Below are positions 33,436-40,875 of a stretch of DNA of 42,343 nt, piece by piece. The translations under genes and the position numbers were made by a program. The stretch covers positions 1-42,343 of the forward strand of contig NZ_SMKW01000079.1 of the NCBI RefSeq assembly GCF_004348985.1. The letters are read 5' to 3'. Under the pieces are notes generated by a model, which was not told the DNA's origin, did no database searches, and was given only the letters and a program-made list of their open reading frames with translations. Numbering within the stretch: position 1 is the first letter of the stretch; every line of letters begins with the position of its first letter. The stretch comes from Saccharopolyspora elongata. GTDB taxonomy: Bacteria; Actinomycetota; Actinomycetes; Mycobacteriales; Pseudonocardiaceae.

Positions 33436-35396
33436 AGCGTCACCCCCACTCGATGGCCCTCCACCACGGCGGCGTGCGCTCGGCGGGGGGCGATGCAGTC
33501 GCCGACGCGGTGCACGTCGAACGGGCTGCCGCGGAGTTCGTGCCACAGCTGGTCGTTCGGCGCCTGATGCGTCGCGCAGACGACCCAGTCGCACCGGCGC
33601 TCGCGCATCTGGCCGGTCGGGTGGTGCAGCAGTTGCAGGACAACGCCCCCGTCGTCCTGCCGATCGCAGCCCATCACCACCAGGTCGGTGGACTGGGCGA
33701 TCCCATGCCGGTGGGCGCGGACGTTGAACGACTCCATGTCAAGGGTGATGCCCAGGTCTTGCCCGACGACCATGCCCGCGGTGACCAGCTCGACCGCACA
33801 GCCGCGCTCGGCCAGCAGCTCCGCGGTGGAGGTCGACTGGTGGAAGCCGAGGTCGTCGACGACGACCACGTCGCCATCGGGTTCGGCCCGTCCTTCCAGC
33901 ACGTCGCGGACGTCCACCACCCGTTCGCAACCACCAGCCCAGTGCGGAGCCTGCGGACGGGCACCGGTGGCCAGCACGACCACGTCGGGACTCTCAGCCC
34001 GGATCAGCGTCGCGTCGGCGCGCACCCCGGTGCGGATCTCGACCCCATGCCGCTCGCACTCGGCAGCGAGGTTCCGCACCACATCGAGGAATTCCGCCCG
34101 GCTCGGCACGCTCGCCGCGACCGATACCTGGCCTCCGGTGCGCGGTTGTTCCTCCAGCACCGTGACCCGGTGTCCGCGCCGCGCGGCGACGGCCGCGGCC
34201 TGCAGGCCGGCGGGACCGCCGCCGACCACCAGCACCCGTCTGCCGCGGACGGCCGGAGTCGGCAACGCGGTCGATTCCTTGCCAGCACGGGGGTTCTCGA
34301 TGCAGCCGAGCCACCGGTTCAACCCCATCCGCCCCACGCACTCCTGGTTGCACGACAGGCAGGTGCGGATGTCGGTGGCCGCTCCGGCCCGCGCCTTGGC
34401 CGCGAAGTCGGGGTCAGCGATCTGCCCGCGCACCACGCCGACGAGGTCGCAGTGACCTTCCTCCAGCGCCCGCTCGGCCTGCTGCGGGTCCTTGAACCGC
34501 CCGACGCCCACCACCGGCAGGTTCACCCTGCGGCGCAGCGCGTTCGGGATGAACAGCGCGTATCCCGGCGGGACGTGCATCGATGCCTCGATCATGTACA
34601 GCGTCGAGGTGGCGACGCCGATCGAGGTGTTGATGTAGTCGACCTTCCCGGTCGCCTCGACTGCGGCGGCGATCTCCACCGCTTCGTCGATGGTCGTGCC
34701 GCCCTCGATCAGCTCGTCCCCGCAGATGCGCACCCCCAGTGCCCGGTCGGGGCCGATCGACTCGCGTACCGCGTGGATGATCTCGCGCAGCAGCCTCATT
34801 CGGTTGGGCAGGCTGCCGCCGTAGGCGTCGGTGCGCTTGTTCGTCGCCGGGGACAGGAATCCGCGCACGATCGACGAGTGCGAGCACTGGAGCTCGACGC
34901 CGTCGAAGCCGCCTTCAGCGCAGTGCGCGGCGACCGTGCCGTACCCGGCGACGACCTCGTTGATCTCGTGCTTCTCCAGCGCCTTGGGCACCTCGCGGAA
35001 CATCGGGTCGGGTACCGCCGACGGTGCCCACACCGGCAGGCGTGAGTACATCGACGAGGCTTGACCGCCGTTGTGGTTGATTTGCGCGAAGATCGGCGTC
35101 CCGTGCGCGTGCACGGCCTCGGTGATGCGTCGGTAGCCGGGGATGACCGACCGGTGGAAACCGTGGATGAGCTTCTCGTACGGCCAGTCCGTCGGGTGGG
35201 TCGAGTGCTCCTCGGTGATCACCAGCCCGGCGCCGCCCGCCGCCCGCGCCGCGTAGTAGGCAGCGTGCTGCTCAGTCGGATGCCCATCTTCGGCGTAGTT
35301 GGTCAGGTGCGCTGAGAACACGACGCGGTTGCGCGCGACCACAGGACCGATCCGCAGCGGCGAGAACAGGTAACGGTAGCGTCCTTGACCACTCAT
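33432..35396 (-). CDS. mycofactocin system FadH/OYE-family oxidoreductase 2
   Basis: 654 residues with the three-part DCR/trimethylamine dehydrogenase layout. About 1-350: FMN TIM barrel (LFSPLRIGPVVARNRVVF, TNKRTDAYGGSLPNRM). Then an iron-sulphur motif CLSCNQECVGRMGLNRWLGC with all four Cys (C-x2-C-x3-C-x11-C). About 380-654: FAD/NAD-binding domain (RVLVVGGGPAGLQAAAVAARRG). The usual H-A-A-H active-site pair is Q-C-S-H (LQCSHSS). The Cys that bonds FMN in trimethylamine dehydrogenase is absent. It is the OYE 2 type of the mycofactocin system by context. Trimethylamine dehydrogenase passes electrons to ETF, and the ETF alpha gene overlaps this stop codon, so a similar route is likely. Confidence 0.9.
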   Translation of the reverse strand: MSGQGRYRYLFSPLRIGPVVARNRVVFSAHLTNYAEDGHPTEQHAAYYAARAAGGAGLVITEEHSTHPTDWPYEKLIHGFHRSVIPGYRRITEAVHAHGTPIFAQINHNGGQASSMYSRLPVWAPSAVPDPMFREVPKALEKHEINEVVAGYGTVAAHCAEGGFDGVELQCSHSSIVRGFLSPATNKRTDAYGGSLPNRMRLLREIIHAVRESIGPDRALGVRICGDELIEGGTTIDEAVEIAAAVEATGKVDYINTSIGVATSTLYMIEASMHVPPGYALFIPNALRRRVNLPVVGVGRFKDPQQAERALEEGHCDLVGVVRGQIADPDFAAKARAGAATDIRTCLSCNQECVGRMGLNRWLGCIENPRAGKESTALPTPAVRGRRVLVVGGGPAGLQAAAVAARRGHRVTVLEEQPRTGGQVSVAASVPSRAEFLDVVRNLAAECERHGVEIRTGVRADATLIRAESPDVVVLATGARPQAPHWAGGCERVVDVRDVLEGRAEPDGDVVVVDDLGFHQSTSTAELLAERGCAVELVTAGMVVGQDLGITLDMESFNVRAHRHGIAQSTDLVVMGCDRQDDGGVVLQLLHHPTGQMRERRCDWVVCATHQAPNDQLWHELRGSPFDVHRVGDCIAPRRAHAAVVEGHRVGVTL

Positions 35397-37357
35397 GGGC
35401 CGCTCCTCGCGGGCGCCGGCGGTCCGGCTTCGGTGATGACGGGCATGCTGCCGACGCGCACGGCTGTCCGACGGCCTTCCAGCACCGCTTCGAGGACAGT
35501 GCGCGGCGCAACGCAGTCGCCGGCCCGGGGCATGCCCTGCCGGTACAGCGACTCCTCTGGCAATCTATGTCCACAATGGATCATCACGGCGCACTCGACG
35601 GTGCGCCGCTCGGCGGTCCAGCAGTCCTCCAGCACGGCGCGACCATCGCCGACCTCCCGCAGCAGGCTGCGCAGTTCCCGGTGGACGCCGACGCGCTGGA
35701 GACGCGCGTTCGCGTCGGCCAGGTCCCCGGTGATCGCCAGCTTCGTGCCCGCAACCTGGTCCTGGGTGACCAGGGAGGTCGTCCGGCCGCGTTCGGCGAG
35801 CAGCTCGGCCAGCCCCACCCCTACCGCGTCGCCGATCGGGTCCAAGACCAGCACTGGTCCGGCCGGGAGGTCGTCGATGCGGAGCAGCGCATCGGCTGCG
35901 TCGAGCACGGTGGTGCCCGGCCGGATGTCGTAGTTCCTCGGCCCTGGCACCGATCCGGTGGTCAGCACCACCTCGATGCCCTCTGCCTGCGCACTCCAGA
36001 GGTGCGCCTGGTCCACCTCAGCGCCAAGGCGGACCGCGATGCCGAGCCGGTCGAGTTCCCCTTCCCACCACCGGATCGCGTCGGTGAACCGGTGCCTGCC
36101 GGGAAGCATCGCCGCCAGCCTTGCGGCGCCGCCCAGGCGCTGCTGGCGCTCGGCCAACTCCACGGCGTGGCCGCGCTCGGCCAGAATCCGCGCCGCCTCC
36201 ATCCCGGCGGGCCCACCGCCGACGACGAGCACGCGCTTGGGCGCCGGATCGGTGCCCGGCGGTGGAAGGTCGACGTGTTCGTGCCCGCTCCCCGGTTCGA
36301 CTACCGAGGAGATCACCGGATTCCGGTTGTCCCGCACCATGCACGCCTGGTTGCACAGCACGCACGGGCGCACCCGCTCGGGCACCCCCGCACGAACCTT
36401 GCGCACCAGATCGGGATCGGCGATCTGCGCGCGCGTCATCTCGACCAGGTCGGCCACACCGTCATCGAGGGCCCGCTGGGCGCGATCCGGATCCACAATG
36501 GAGCCTTGCAGCACCGTTGGCGTGCCGTGCGGCCGGACTTGGCGGCAAAGTTCGACGTTGAACCCCGGTTCGGTGTGCCCGTCGGGCCGGGTCGCCGACG
36601 CCGAGAACACAGATCCACGCACCACGACGAGGTAATCCACCAGCGGCGCCAACCGCGTCGCCTGCTCGGCGGCGATCTCGGGTGTCACCCCCGCCCAGGG
36701 CGCCAGCTCGTCGCAGCTCAACCGGAGACCGAGCAGCGCGTCACCGATCCGTTCCCGAACGGCGCGCAGCACCTCTTCGGTCAGCAGCAGCCCGTCCTCG
36801 CCGTAGCGGTCGGTCCGGTGGTTGGTCAGGCCCGAGTGGAACTGCCGCAGCAGCGAATGCTGCCCGGCGTTGACCTCCACCCCGTCCAGGCCGCTGCGCA
36901 CCCCGAGCGCCGCGGCATCGCCGAAACCGGCCACGAGGGCTTCGATCTCGCGCTCTTCAACCTCCATCGGCATCTCACGGCTGGCCGGGTCGGGGAACCG
37001 GGAAGGGGCCCACAGCGGCGCCTGGGAGAACGCCGACGACCCCTGCAGACCCGCGTGCCCGAGCCCGGCGAGGACCAGGGAGCCGTGCGGGTGGCAGGAT
37101 TGCGCCACCCGCGCCCACCCCTCGGCGCACTCGGCGGCCAGCGGCGCGCGCTCGTAAGGCCAGTCGGACGGGTGCACGCTGGCGATCTCGGTGACGATCA
37201 CACCGGCGCCGCCGCGCGCACGCCGCTCGTAGTAAGCCGCGTGCCGGTCCGAGATCGCCCGCTTGCGACCGAGGTTGGTCTCGTGCGGCCCGAACAGGAC
37301 CCGGCTCGGTGCCCGATGGCGGCCCAGTTCGACGGGCATGACCAGCGACCGGCTCAT
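35393..37357 (-). CDS. mycofactocin system FadH/OYE-family oxidoreductase 1
   Basis: 654 residues, clearly paralogous to its neighbour. FMN barrel with SRVLFGPHETNLG and TNHRTDRYGED; cluster motif CVLCNQAC; FAD/NAD domain with KRVLVVGGGPAGMEAARILAERG. Two departures: the fourth cluster Cys, expected 12 residues after the third, is Ser (ISSVVEP), and the H-A-A-H active-site pair reads N-A-G-Q. It may bind a three-Cys cluster or a Ser-ligated one, or have lost redox function and serve as a structural partner. The ATG at 37357 overlaps the mftC stop and its stop overlaps OYE2. The same frame stays open far upstream through mftC, but no start there is credible. Confidence 0.9.
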   Translation of the reverse strand: MSRSLVMPVELGRHRAPSRVLFGPHETNLGRKRAISDRHAAYYERRARGGAGVIVTEIASVHPSDWPYERAPLAAECAEGWARVAQSCHPHGSLVLAGLGHAGLQGSSAFSQAPLWAPSRFPDPASREMPMEVEEREIEALVAGFGDAAALGVRSGLDGVEVNAGQHSLLRQFHSGLTNHRTDRYGEDGLLLTEEVLRAVRERIGDALLGLRLSCDELAPWAGVTPEIAAEQATRLAPLVDYLVVVRGSVFSASATRPDGHTEPGFNVELCRQVRPHGTPTVLQGSIVDPDRAQRALDDGVADLVEMTRAQIADPDLVRKVRAGVPERVRPCVLCNQACMVRDNRNPVISSVVEPGSGHEHVDLPPPGTDPAPKRVLVVGGGPAGMEAARILAERGHAVELAERQQRLGGAARLAAMLPGRHRFTDAIRWWEGELDRLGIAVRLGAEVDQAHLWSAQAEGIEVVLTTGSVPGPRNYDIRPGTTVLDAADALLRIDDLPAGPVLVLDPIGDAVGVGLAELLAERGRTTSLVTQDQVAGTKLAITGDLADANARLQRVGVHRELRSLLREVGDGRAVLEDCWTAERRTVECAVMIHCGHRLPEESLYRQGMPRAGDCVAPRTVLEAVLEGRRTAVRVGSMPVITEAGPPAPARSGP

Positions 37358-38547
37358 GTCAACCCCGCCAGCGGGCTCGTATCGCAGGCACGGTCGGGTC
37401 GGCGGGCCGACGGCAGCCCGAGCATGACCTGCTGCTGACGCGCGCTGGGCCGGGAGTGGTCCTGCGCCGGCCGCGGTGAGGCGCCCGGCTCGACCGCCGC
37501 CAGCGCGGCCTCGCCGTGACCCTTGACGCACTCCGGATCCGGGCCGTCCAGCGGCAACCCGGTGAAGAACTTCGCCGCCATGCACCCGCCCTGGCAGGCG
37601 TCGTACGCGGCACATGACGTGCACGCGCCGCCCGTTTGCGGCCGGCGCAAATCCTGGAACAACGCGGAATCGCGCCACACCGCGCCGAACCCGGCCTCGC
37701 GGATGTTGCCGGCGAGGAAAGCGTCGTGGATGGCGAAAGGGCAGGCGTAGACGTCGCCGACCGGGTCGATCAGGCAGACCACCCGGCCCGCTCCGCACAG
37801 GTTCAGGCCCGGCAGGGGATCCGAACCCAGCGCGTTGAGGTGGAAGAACGAGTCCCCGGTCAGCACCCGCTCGCCGTGGTCGAGCAGCCACCGGTAGATC
37901 TGCATCTGCTGCTCGGCGGTCGGGTGCAGTTCGTCCCACACGTCGGCCCCGCGCCCGGACGGCCGCAGCCTGGTGATCCGCAGCTGCGCGTCGAAGAAGT
38001 CGGCGATCCGCTCGAACTCGTCGAGTTGGTCGACGTTCTGCCGCGTCATCACCACGGAGATCTTGAAGCCGCGCATTCCGGCTGCGGCGAGGTTCTGCAT
38101 CGCCCGCATCGCGGTGTCGTAGGACCCTGGCCCGCGCACCGCGTCGTTGACCTCGGCGGTGGCGCCGTCCAGTGAGATCTGCACGTCGACGTAGTCGGTC
38201 GCGGCGAGCTGCCTCGCGCGCTCGGGGGTGATCCGGAAACCGTTGGTGGAGAACTTGATCCCGACGTGGTGGGCAACGGCGTAGTCGACCAGTTCCCAGA
38301 AGTCCGGGCGCACGGTCGGTTCGCCGCCGCCGACGTTGACGTAGAAGACCTGCATCCGCTCCAACTCGTCGATGACGCGCTTGATCTCGTCGGTGCTCAG
38401 CTCGTCGGGGTCGCGGCGCCCCGATGACGACAAGCAGTGCGCGCAGGACAGGTTGCAGGCGTAGGTCCACTCCCAGGTCAGGCAGATCGGCGAGTCGAGT
38501 CCGTGCTTGAACTGTTCGACCAGTGGTGGGACTGCGGCAGTGGGCAT
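37354..38547 (-). CDS. mftC: mycofactocin radical SAM maturase MftC
   Basis: 397 residues. The radical SAM cluster motif CNLSCAHC is at Cys31/35/38, followed by GGGEPTVRPDFWEL and STNGFRITPERA. The C-terminal SPASM domain holds two auxiliary clusters: CGAGRVVCLIDPVGDVYACPF, then CTSCAAYDACQGGCMAA and a late DPECVKGH. MftC decarboxylates the C-terminal Tyr of MftA and crosslinks it to the Val before it. Start ATG at 38547, six bases after GGGAG; the in-frame TTG at 38553 sits directly against the ribosome site and is less likely. Overlaps OYE1 by ATGA at its end. Gap to mftB is 14 bp. Confidence 0.96.
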   Translation of the reverse strand: MPTAAVPPLVEQFKHGLDSPICLTWEWTYACNLSCAHCLSSSGRRDPDELSTDEIKRVIDELERMQVFYVNVGGGEPTVRPDFWELVDYAVAHHVGIKFSTNGFRITPERARQLAATDYVDVQISLDGATAEVNDAVRGPGSYDTAMRAMQNLAAAGMRGFKISVVMTRQNVDQLDEFERIADFFDAQLRITRLRPSGRGADVWDELHPTAEQQMQIYRWLLDHGERVLTGDSFFHLNALGSDPLPGLNLCGAGRVVCLIDPVGDVYACPFAIHDAFLAGNIREAGFGAVWRDSALFQDLRRPQTGGACTSCAAYDACQGGCMAAKFFTGLPLDGPDPECVKGHGEAALAAVEPGASPRPAQDHSRPSARQQQVMLGLPSARRPDRACDTSPLAGLT

Positions 38548-38561
38548 GGGCAACTCCCGGG

Positions 38562-38888
38562 TCAGGCGCGGACGATCATGTCCGCGCGGGCCAGCGACGC
38601 GAGCGCGCTGAGGTATCCGCGCTCCTCGTGCCGGGCGACGCCGTGGGCGGACAGTGCCGCCCGCGCGGACCGGTGCTTGTGCAGGCCTTGGACCACGGTC
38701 ACCAGCAGCGGCGTCTTGAGGAACGACAACCGGCGGTTGCCGAAGTGGTAGGCCAGCGCGCCGAAGGGCTCCGGGCGTAGCGCCACGTTCGGGCTCAGCG
38801 CGTAGGGGCCATCCGGTTCGAAGGCGGGGTGGTCCCGCGTCTCCGGGGGCAGTGATCGGCCCCCGGAGACGCGGCGCTCAGTAGACAC
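38562..38888 (-). CDS. mftB: mycofactocin RRE chaperone MftB
   Basis: 108 residues. PqqD-like recognition element typical of MftB: FEPDGPYALSPNVALRPEPF, then GALAYHFGNRRLSFLKTPLL. MftB binds the MftA leader and delivers it to MftC. The only good start is a GTG at 38888 located inside the last codons of mftA, an 11-bp overlap, so the two are translationally coupled, giving the chaperone and its peptide substrate together. No stand-alone ribosome site is evident, which fits re-initiation. It ends 14 bp before mftC. Confidence 0.93.
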   Translation of the reverse strand: MSTERRVSGGRSLPPETRDHPAFEPDGPYALSPNVALRPEPFGALAYHFGNRRLSFLKTPLLVTVVQGLHKHRSARAALSAHGVARHEERGYLSALASLARADMIVRA

Positions 38889-38985
38889 CGCACATCCCGT
38901 CGATCGACACCTCTTCGACGAGGAGTTCCTCGACCTCATCGGAGTCGAGGTCGTGCTCGGGCAGCTCGGCGGTCTGGTCGGACAT
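38878..38985 (-). CDS. mftA: mycofactocin precursor peptide MftA
   Basis: A 35-residue peptide beginning MSDQTAELPEHDLDSDE, an acidic leader, and ending in IDGMCGVY, the conserved MftA C-terminus. The final Val-Tyr pair is the part retained in mature mycofactocin. The ATG at 38985 is preceded by AGGGGAAG at a proper distance. The 3' end overlaps the mftB start. It is the first gene of a long minus-strand operon and lies 93 bp from the nearer of two palindromic operators. Its small size hides it among many longer open frames here. Confidence 0.97.
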   Translation of the reverse strand: MSDQTAELPEHDLDSDEVEELLVEEVSIDGMCGVY

Positions 38986-39078
38986 GGCGACTTCCCCTCT
39001 CTGCCAGGCGCTCTCGCCGTGGTCGAACCGAAGCTAGCCCCCGGTTCCCAGCGGGTTCGCCGTGCTGACGGTCCTTCC

Positions 39079-39102
39079 CGACCCGTCCGGTCGGACAGGT
39101 GC
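39079..39102. promoter_or_regulatory. palindromic operator, mft-proximal copy
   Basis: This 24-mer matches the perfect palindrome at 39356 in 20 positions; its right half TCGGACAGGTGC is identical. It lies 93 bp upstream of the mftA start. A TetR-like dimer is the likely binder, since MftR of mycobacteria is TetR-type, but no such gene is in the window. Confidence 0.7.
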
Positions 39103-39355
39103 GGACTGGACTCCGGGACGGTGGTGCTGTGCTCGGTGCACCAGGCAGGCGCCGGGCGGAGAGAGAAGCTGGCGGAGCCTCGGCGGCCCGGGTACACCAG
39201 ATTGGCTGGACCACCCGGAACCGCGGCGCTAACGGCCAGCGGGCGTCGTGCGGGATGTGAGGACTTCACCGAGCAATGCGACGCGGTGGTAGCACCGGCG
39301 ATCCGACGGAGGTGGTAACGCGGCCACCGACTTCGTCGAACGCCTGTCCTGACCC

Positions 39356-39379
39356 GCACCTGTCCGATCGGACAGGTGC
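39356..39379. promoter_or_regulatory. perfect 24-bp palindromic operator, mno-proximal copy
   Basis: The half GCACCTGTCCGA is followed immediately by its exact reverse complement, a 24-bp perfect palindrome, 150 bp upstream of the methanol dehydrogenase start. The degenerate twin at 39079 suggests one regulator controls both divergent units. Confidence 0.8.
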
Positions 39380-39483
39380 CGCACTGCTTGGACGGCCGGT
39401 CTTGGGTGTCCACATCGGGGGTTTGCAGTCCTGCGCCTACCCGCCGGCCGGCGCGACGCCCTAGCGTCCCCACCAATCCGCGC

Positions 39484-39499
39484 CGTGACCCACGTCACG
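39484..39499. promoter_or_regulatory. small inverted repeat before mno
   Basis: CGTGAC-CCAC-GTCACG, perfect 6-bp arms, 30 bp upstream of the mno start and before its ribosome site. It could be an operator or part of the 5' untranslated leader; no consensus was recognised. Confidence 0.4.
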
Positions 39500-39529
39500 A
39501 GCGGAAGTCAGCTGGAGAGGAGACGCCGC

Positions 39530-40822
39530 ATGAAGGTCGAGGAGCTGCTCAAGCCGTTCCCGCTCAAGGAGTTCCACCCGTTCCCGCGGGCCCTGATGGG
39601 CCCCGGGGCGCACGAGATGATCGGCCCGGAGGCGATCAAGCTCGGCTTCACCAAGCCGCTGGTGATGACCTCCGGCCTGCGCGGCACCGACATCGTGCAC
39701 AACATCGTCGAGTCGCTGAAGTACCACGGCCTGGAGCCGGTGCTCTACGACCAGGTCGAGTCCAACCCCAAGGACTACAACGTCATGGACTCGGTGACGC
39801 TGTACCAGGAGAACCGCTGCGACAGCTTCATCTCCATCGGCGGCGGTTCCTCGCACGACGCCTGCAAGGGAGCCCGGGTGTCAGTGGCCCACGACGGCCG
39901 CAACGTCAACGACTTCGAGGGCTTCAACAAGTCGGAGAACCCGAACAACCCGCCGCACATCGCGGTGTCCACGACCGCGGGCACCGGCTCGGAGACATCC
40001 TGGGCCTACGTCATCACCGACACCACCACCGACCCGGAGAACCCGCACAAGTACGTCGCCTTCGACGACGCCTCGGTCACGAGCCTCGCCATCGACGATC
40101 CAGTGCTGTACTACGACTGCCCCGTCGACTACACGGCGCAGTGCGGTTTCGACGTCCTCGCGCACGCCTCGGAGCCCTACGTCTCGCGGCTGAACTTCCA
40201 GCCATCGCTGGGCAACGCGCTGCACGCGATCAAGCTCACCGCGCAGCACCTGCGCGAGGCGACGTGGAACGGCCAGGACCTGGCCGGGCGCGAGGGCATG
40301 ATGTACGCGCAGTACATCGCCGCGCAGGCGTTCAACTCCGGTGGTCTCGGGATCATCCACTCGATCTCGCACGCCGTGAGCGCGTTCTACGACACCCACC
40401 ACGGGCTCAACAACGCGATCGCGCTGCCCCGCGTGTGGGCCTTCAACATGCCGGTCGCCTACAAACGCTTCGCCGACATCGCCAGGGCCATGGGCATCGA
40501 CACCCATGGGATGACCGATGTGCAGGCCGCGGACGCGGCGCTGGCTGCGGCGATCCGGCTGCTGCGCGACGTCGGCATCGCGGAGCGCTTCGTCGACGTC
40601 AAGAAGGACACCTACTCCAAGAACCGGCTCGGCGAGGGGCCGACGAAGTACTACGAGCGACGCAAGGAGATCAAGGGCGACGCCGAAGACGTCGACGCCA
40701 TCACCCGGCACGTGCTCGGTGACGCCTGCACTCCGGGCAACGCCAAGGAATGCACGTTCGACACGGTCCGCCCGGTCGTCGAGCACTGCATGACCGGCGA
40801 CCTGGACGACCTGCTCAGCTGA
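39530..40822 (+). CDS. mno: NDMA-type (mycofactocin-dependent) methanol dehydrogenase
   Basis: 430-residue iron-containing-ADH-family enzyme of the methanol:NDMA oxidoreductase (Mno/Mdo) type. It starts MKVEELLKPFPLKEFHPFP. NAD(P) motif GGGSSHDACKG; metal ligands FDVLAHASE (Asp and His) and GIIHSISHAVSAFYDTHHG (two His); the C-terminal insert ECTFDTVRPVVEH is also typical. These enzymes hold NAD(P) tightly, oxidise methanol or other alcohols, and pass electrons to mycofactocin (artificially to NDMA). ATG at 39530 with GGAGAGGAG upstream; an in-frame GTG at 39485 is rejected because it would read the inverted repeat. It is divergent from the mft operon and followed by moxR. Confidence 0.95.
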   Translation: MKVEELLKPFPLKEFHPFPRALMGPGAHEMIGPEAIKLGFTKPLVMTSGLRGTDIVHNIVESLKYHGLEPVLYDQVESNPKDYNVMDSVTLYQENRCDSFISIGGGSSHDACKGARVSVAHDGRNVNDFEGFNKSENPNNPPHIAVSTTAGTGSETSWAYVITDTTTDPENPHKYVAFDDASVTSLAIDDPVLYYDCPVDYTAQCGFDVLAHASEPYVSRLNFQPSLGNALHAIKLTAQHLREATWNGQDLAGREGMMYAQYIAAQAFNSGGLGIIHSISHAVSAFYDTHHGLNNAIALPRVWAFNMPVAYKRFADIARAMGIDTHGMTDVQAADAALAAAIRLLRDVGIAERFVDVKKDTYSKNRLGEGPTKYYERRKEIKGDAEDVDAITRHVLGDACTPGNAKECTFDTVRPVVEHCMTGDLDDLLS

Positions 40823-40826
40823 CCCG

Positions 40827-40860
40827 GCGTGGGGTGGCGGGCGGGCCCGCCGCCCCACCC
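40827..40860 (+). terminator. strong hairpin between mno and moxR
   Basis: GCGTGGGGTGGCGGGC and GCCCGCCGCCCCACCC pair almost fully around a two-base centre. There is no U-tract. The moxR ribosome site follows at once. It could partly terminate transcription, or protect the mno message so that more dehydrogenase than MoxR is made. Confidence 0.65.
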
Positions 40861-40875
40861 AGAATCGGAGGAACC

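Larger units (their letters stand above)
38986..39529. other. divergent mft/mno control region
   Basis: 544 bp between mftA and the methanol dehydrogenase gene with no supported gene inside. It must contain both divergent promoters; TAGCGT near 39461 is a possible -10 for mno, but no clear -35 pairs with it. It contains the two palindromic operators and a smaller inverted repeat annotated separately. The stretch from about 39120 to 39340 shows nothing else I can interpret. Confidence 0.5.

Noticed and set aside
35393..37357. OYE1 or OYE2 considered as MftD itself
   Set aside because: MftD is a ~390-residue FMN enzyme of the lactate-oxidase family. These are 654-residue barrel plus cluster plus FAD-domain proteins, so they are different families even if they might replace it.
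33321..37438. Two plus-strand open frames of 574 and 623 codons
   Set aside because: They mirror OYE2 and OYE1 on the other strand; their products show no domain, and the opposite strand has complete flavoprotein motifs.
35393..38470. OYE1 extended upstream to a 1025-residue protein
   Set aside because: The extra 371 codons run out of frame through mftC and are low complexity; the ATG at 37357 overlapping the mftC stop is the natural start.
38986..39529. A hidden regulator (MftR) gene between mftA and mno
   Set aside because: No frame in the 544-bp gap has a helix-turn-helix pattern or a ribosome site with a credible product.
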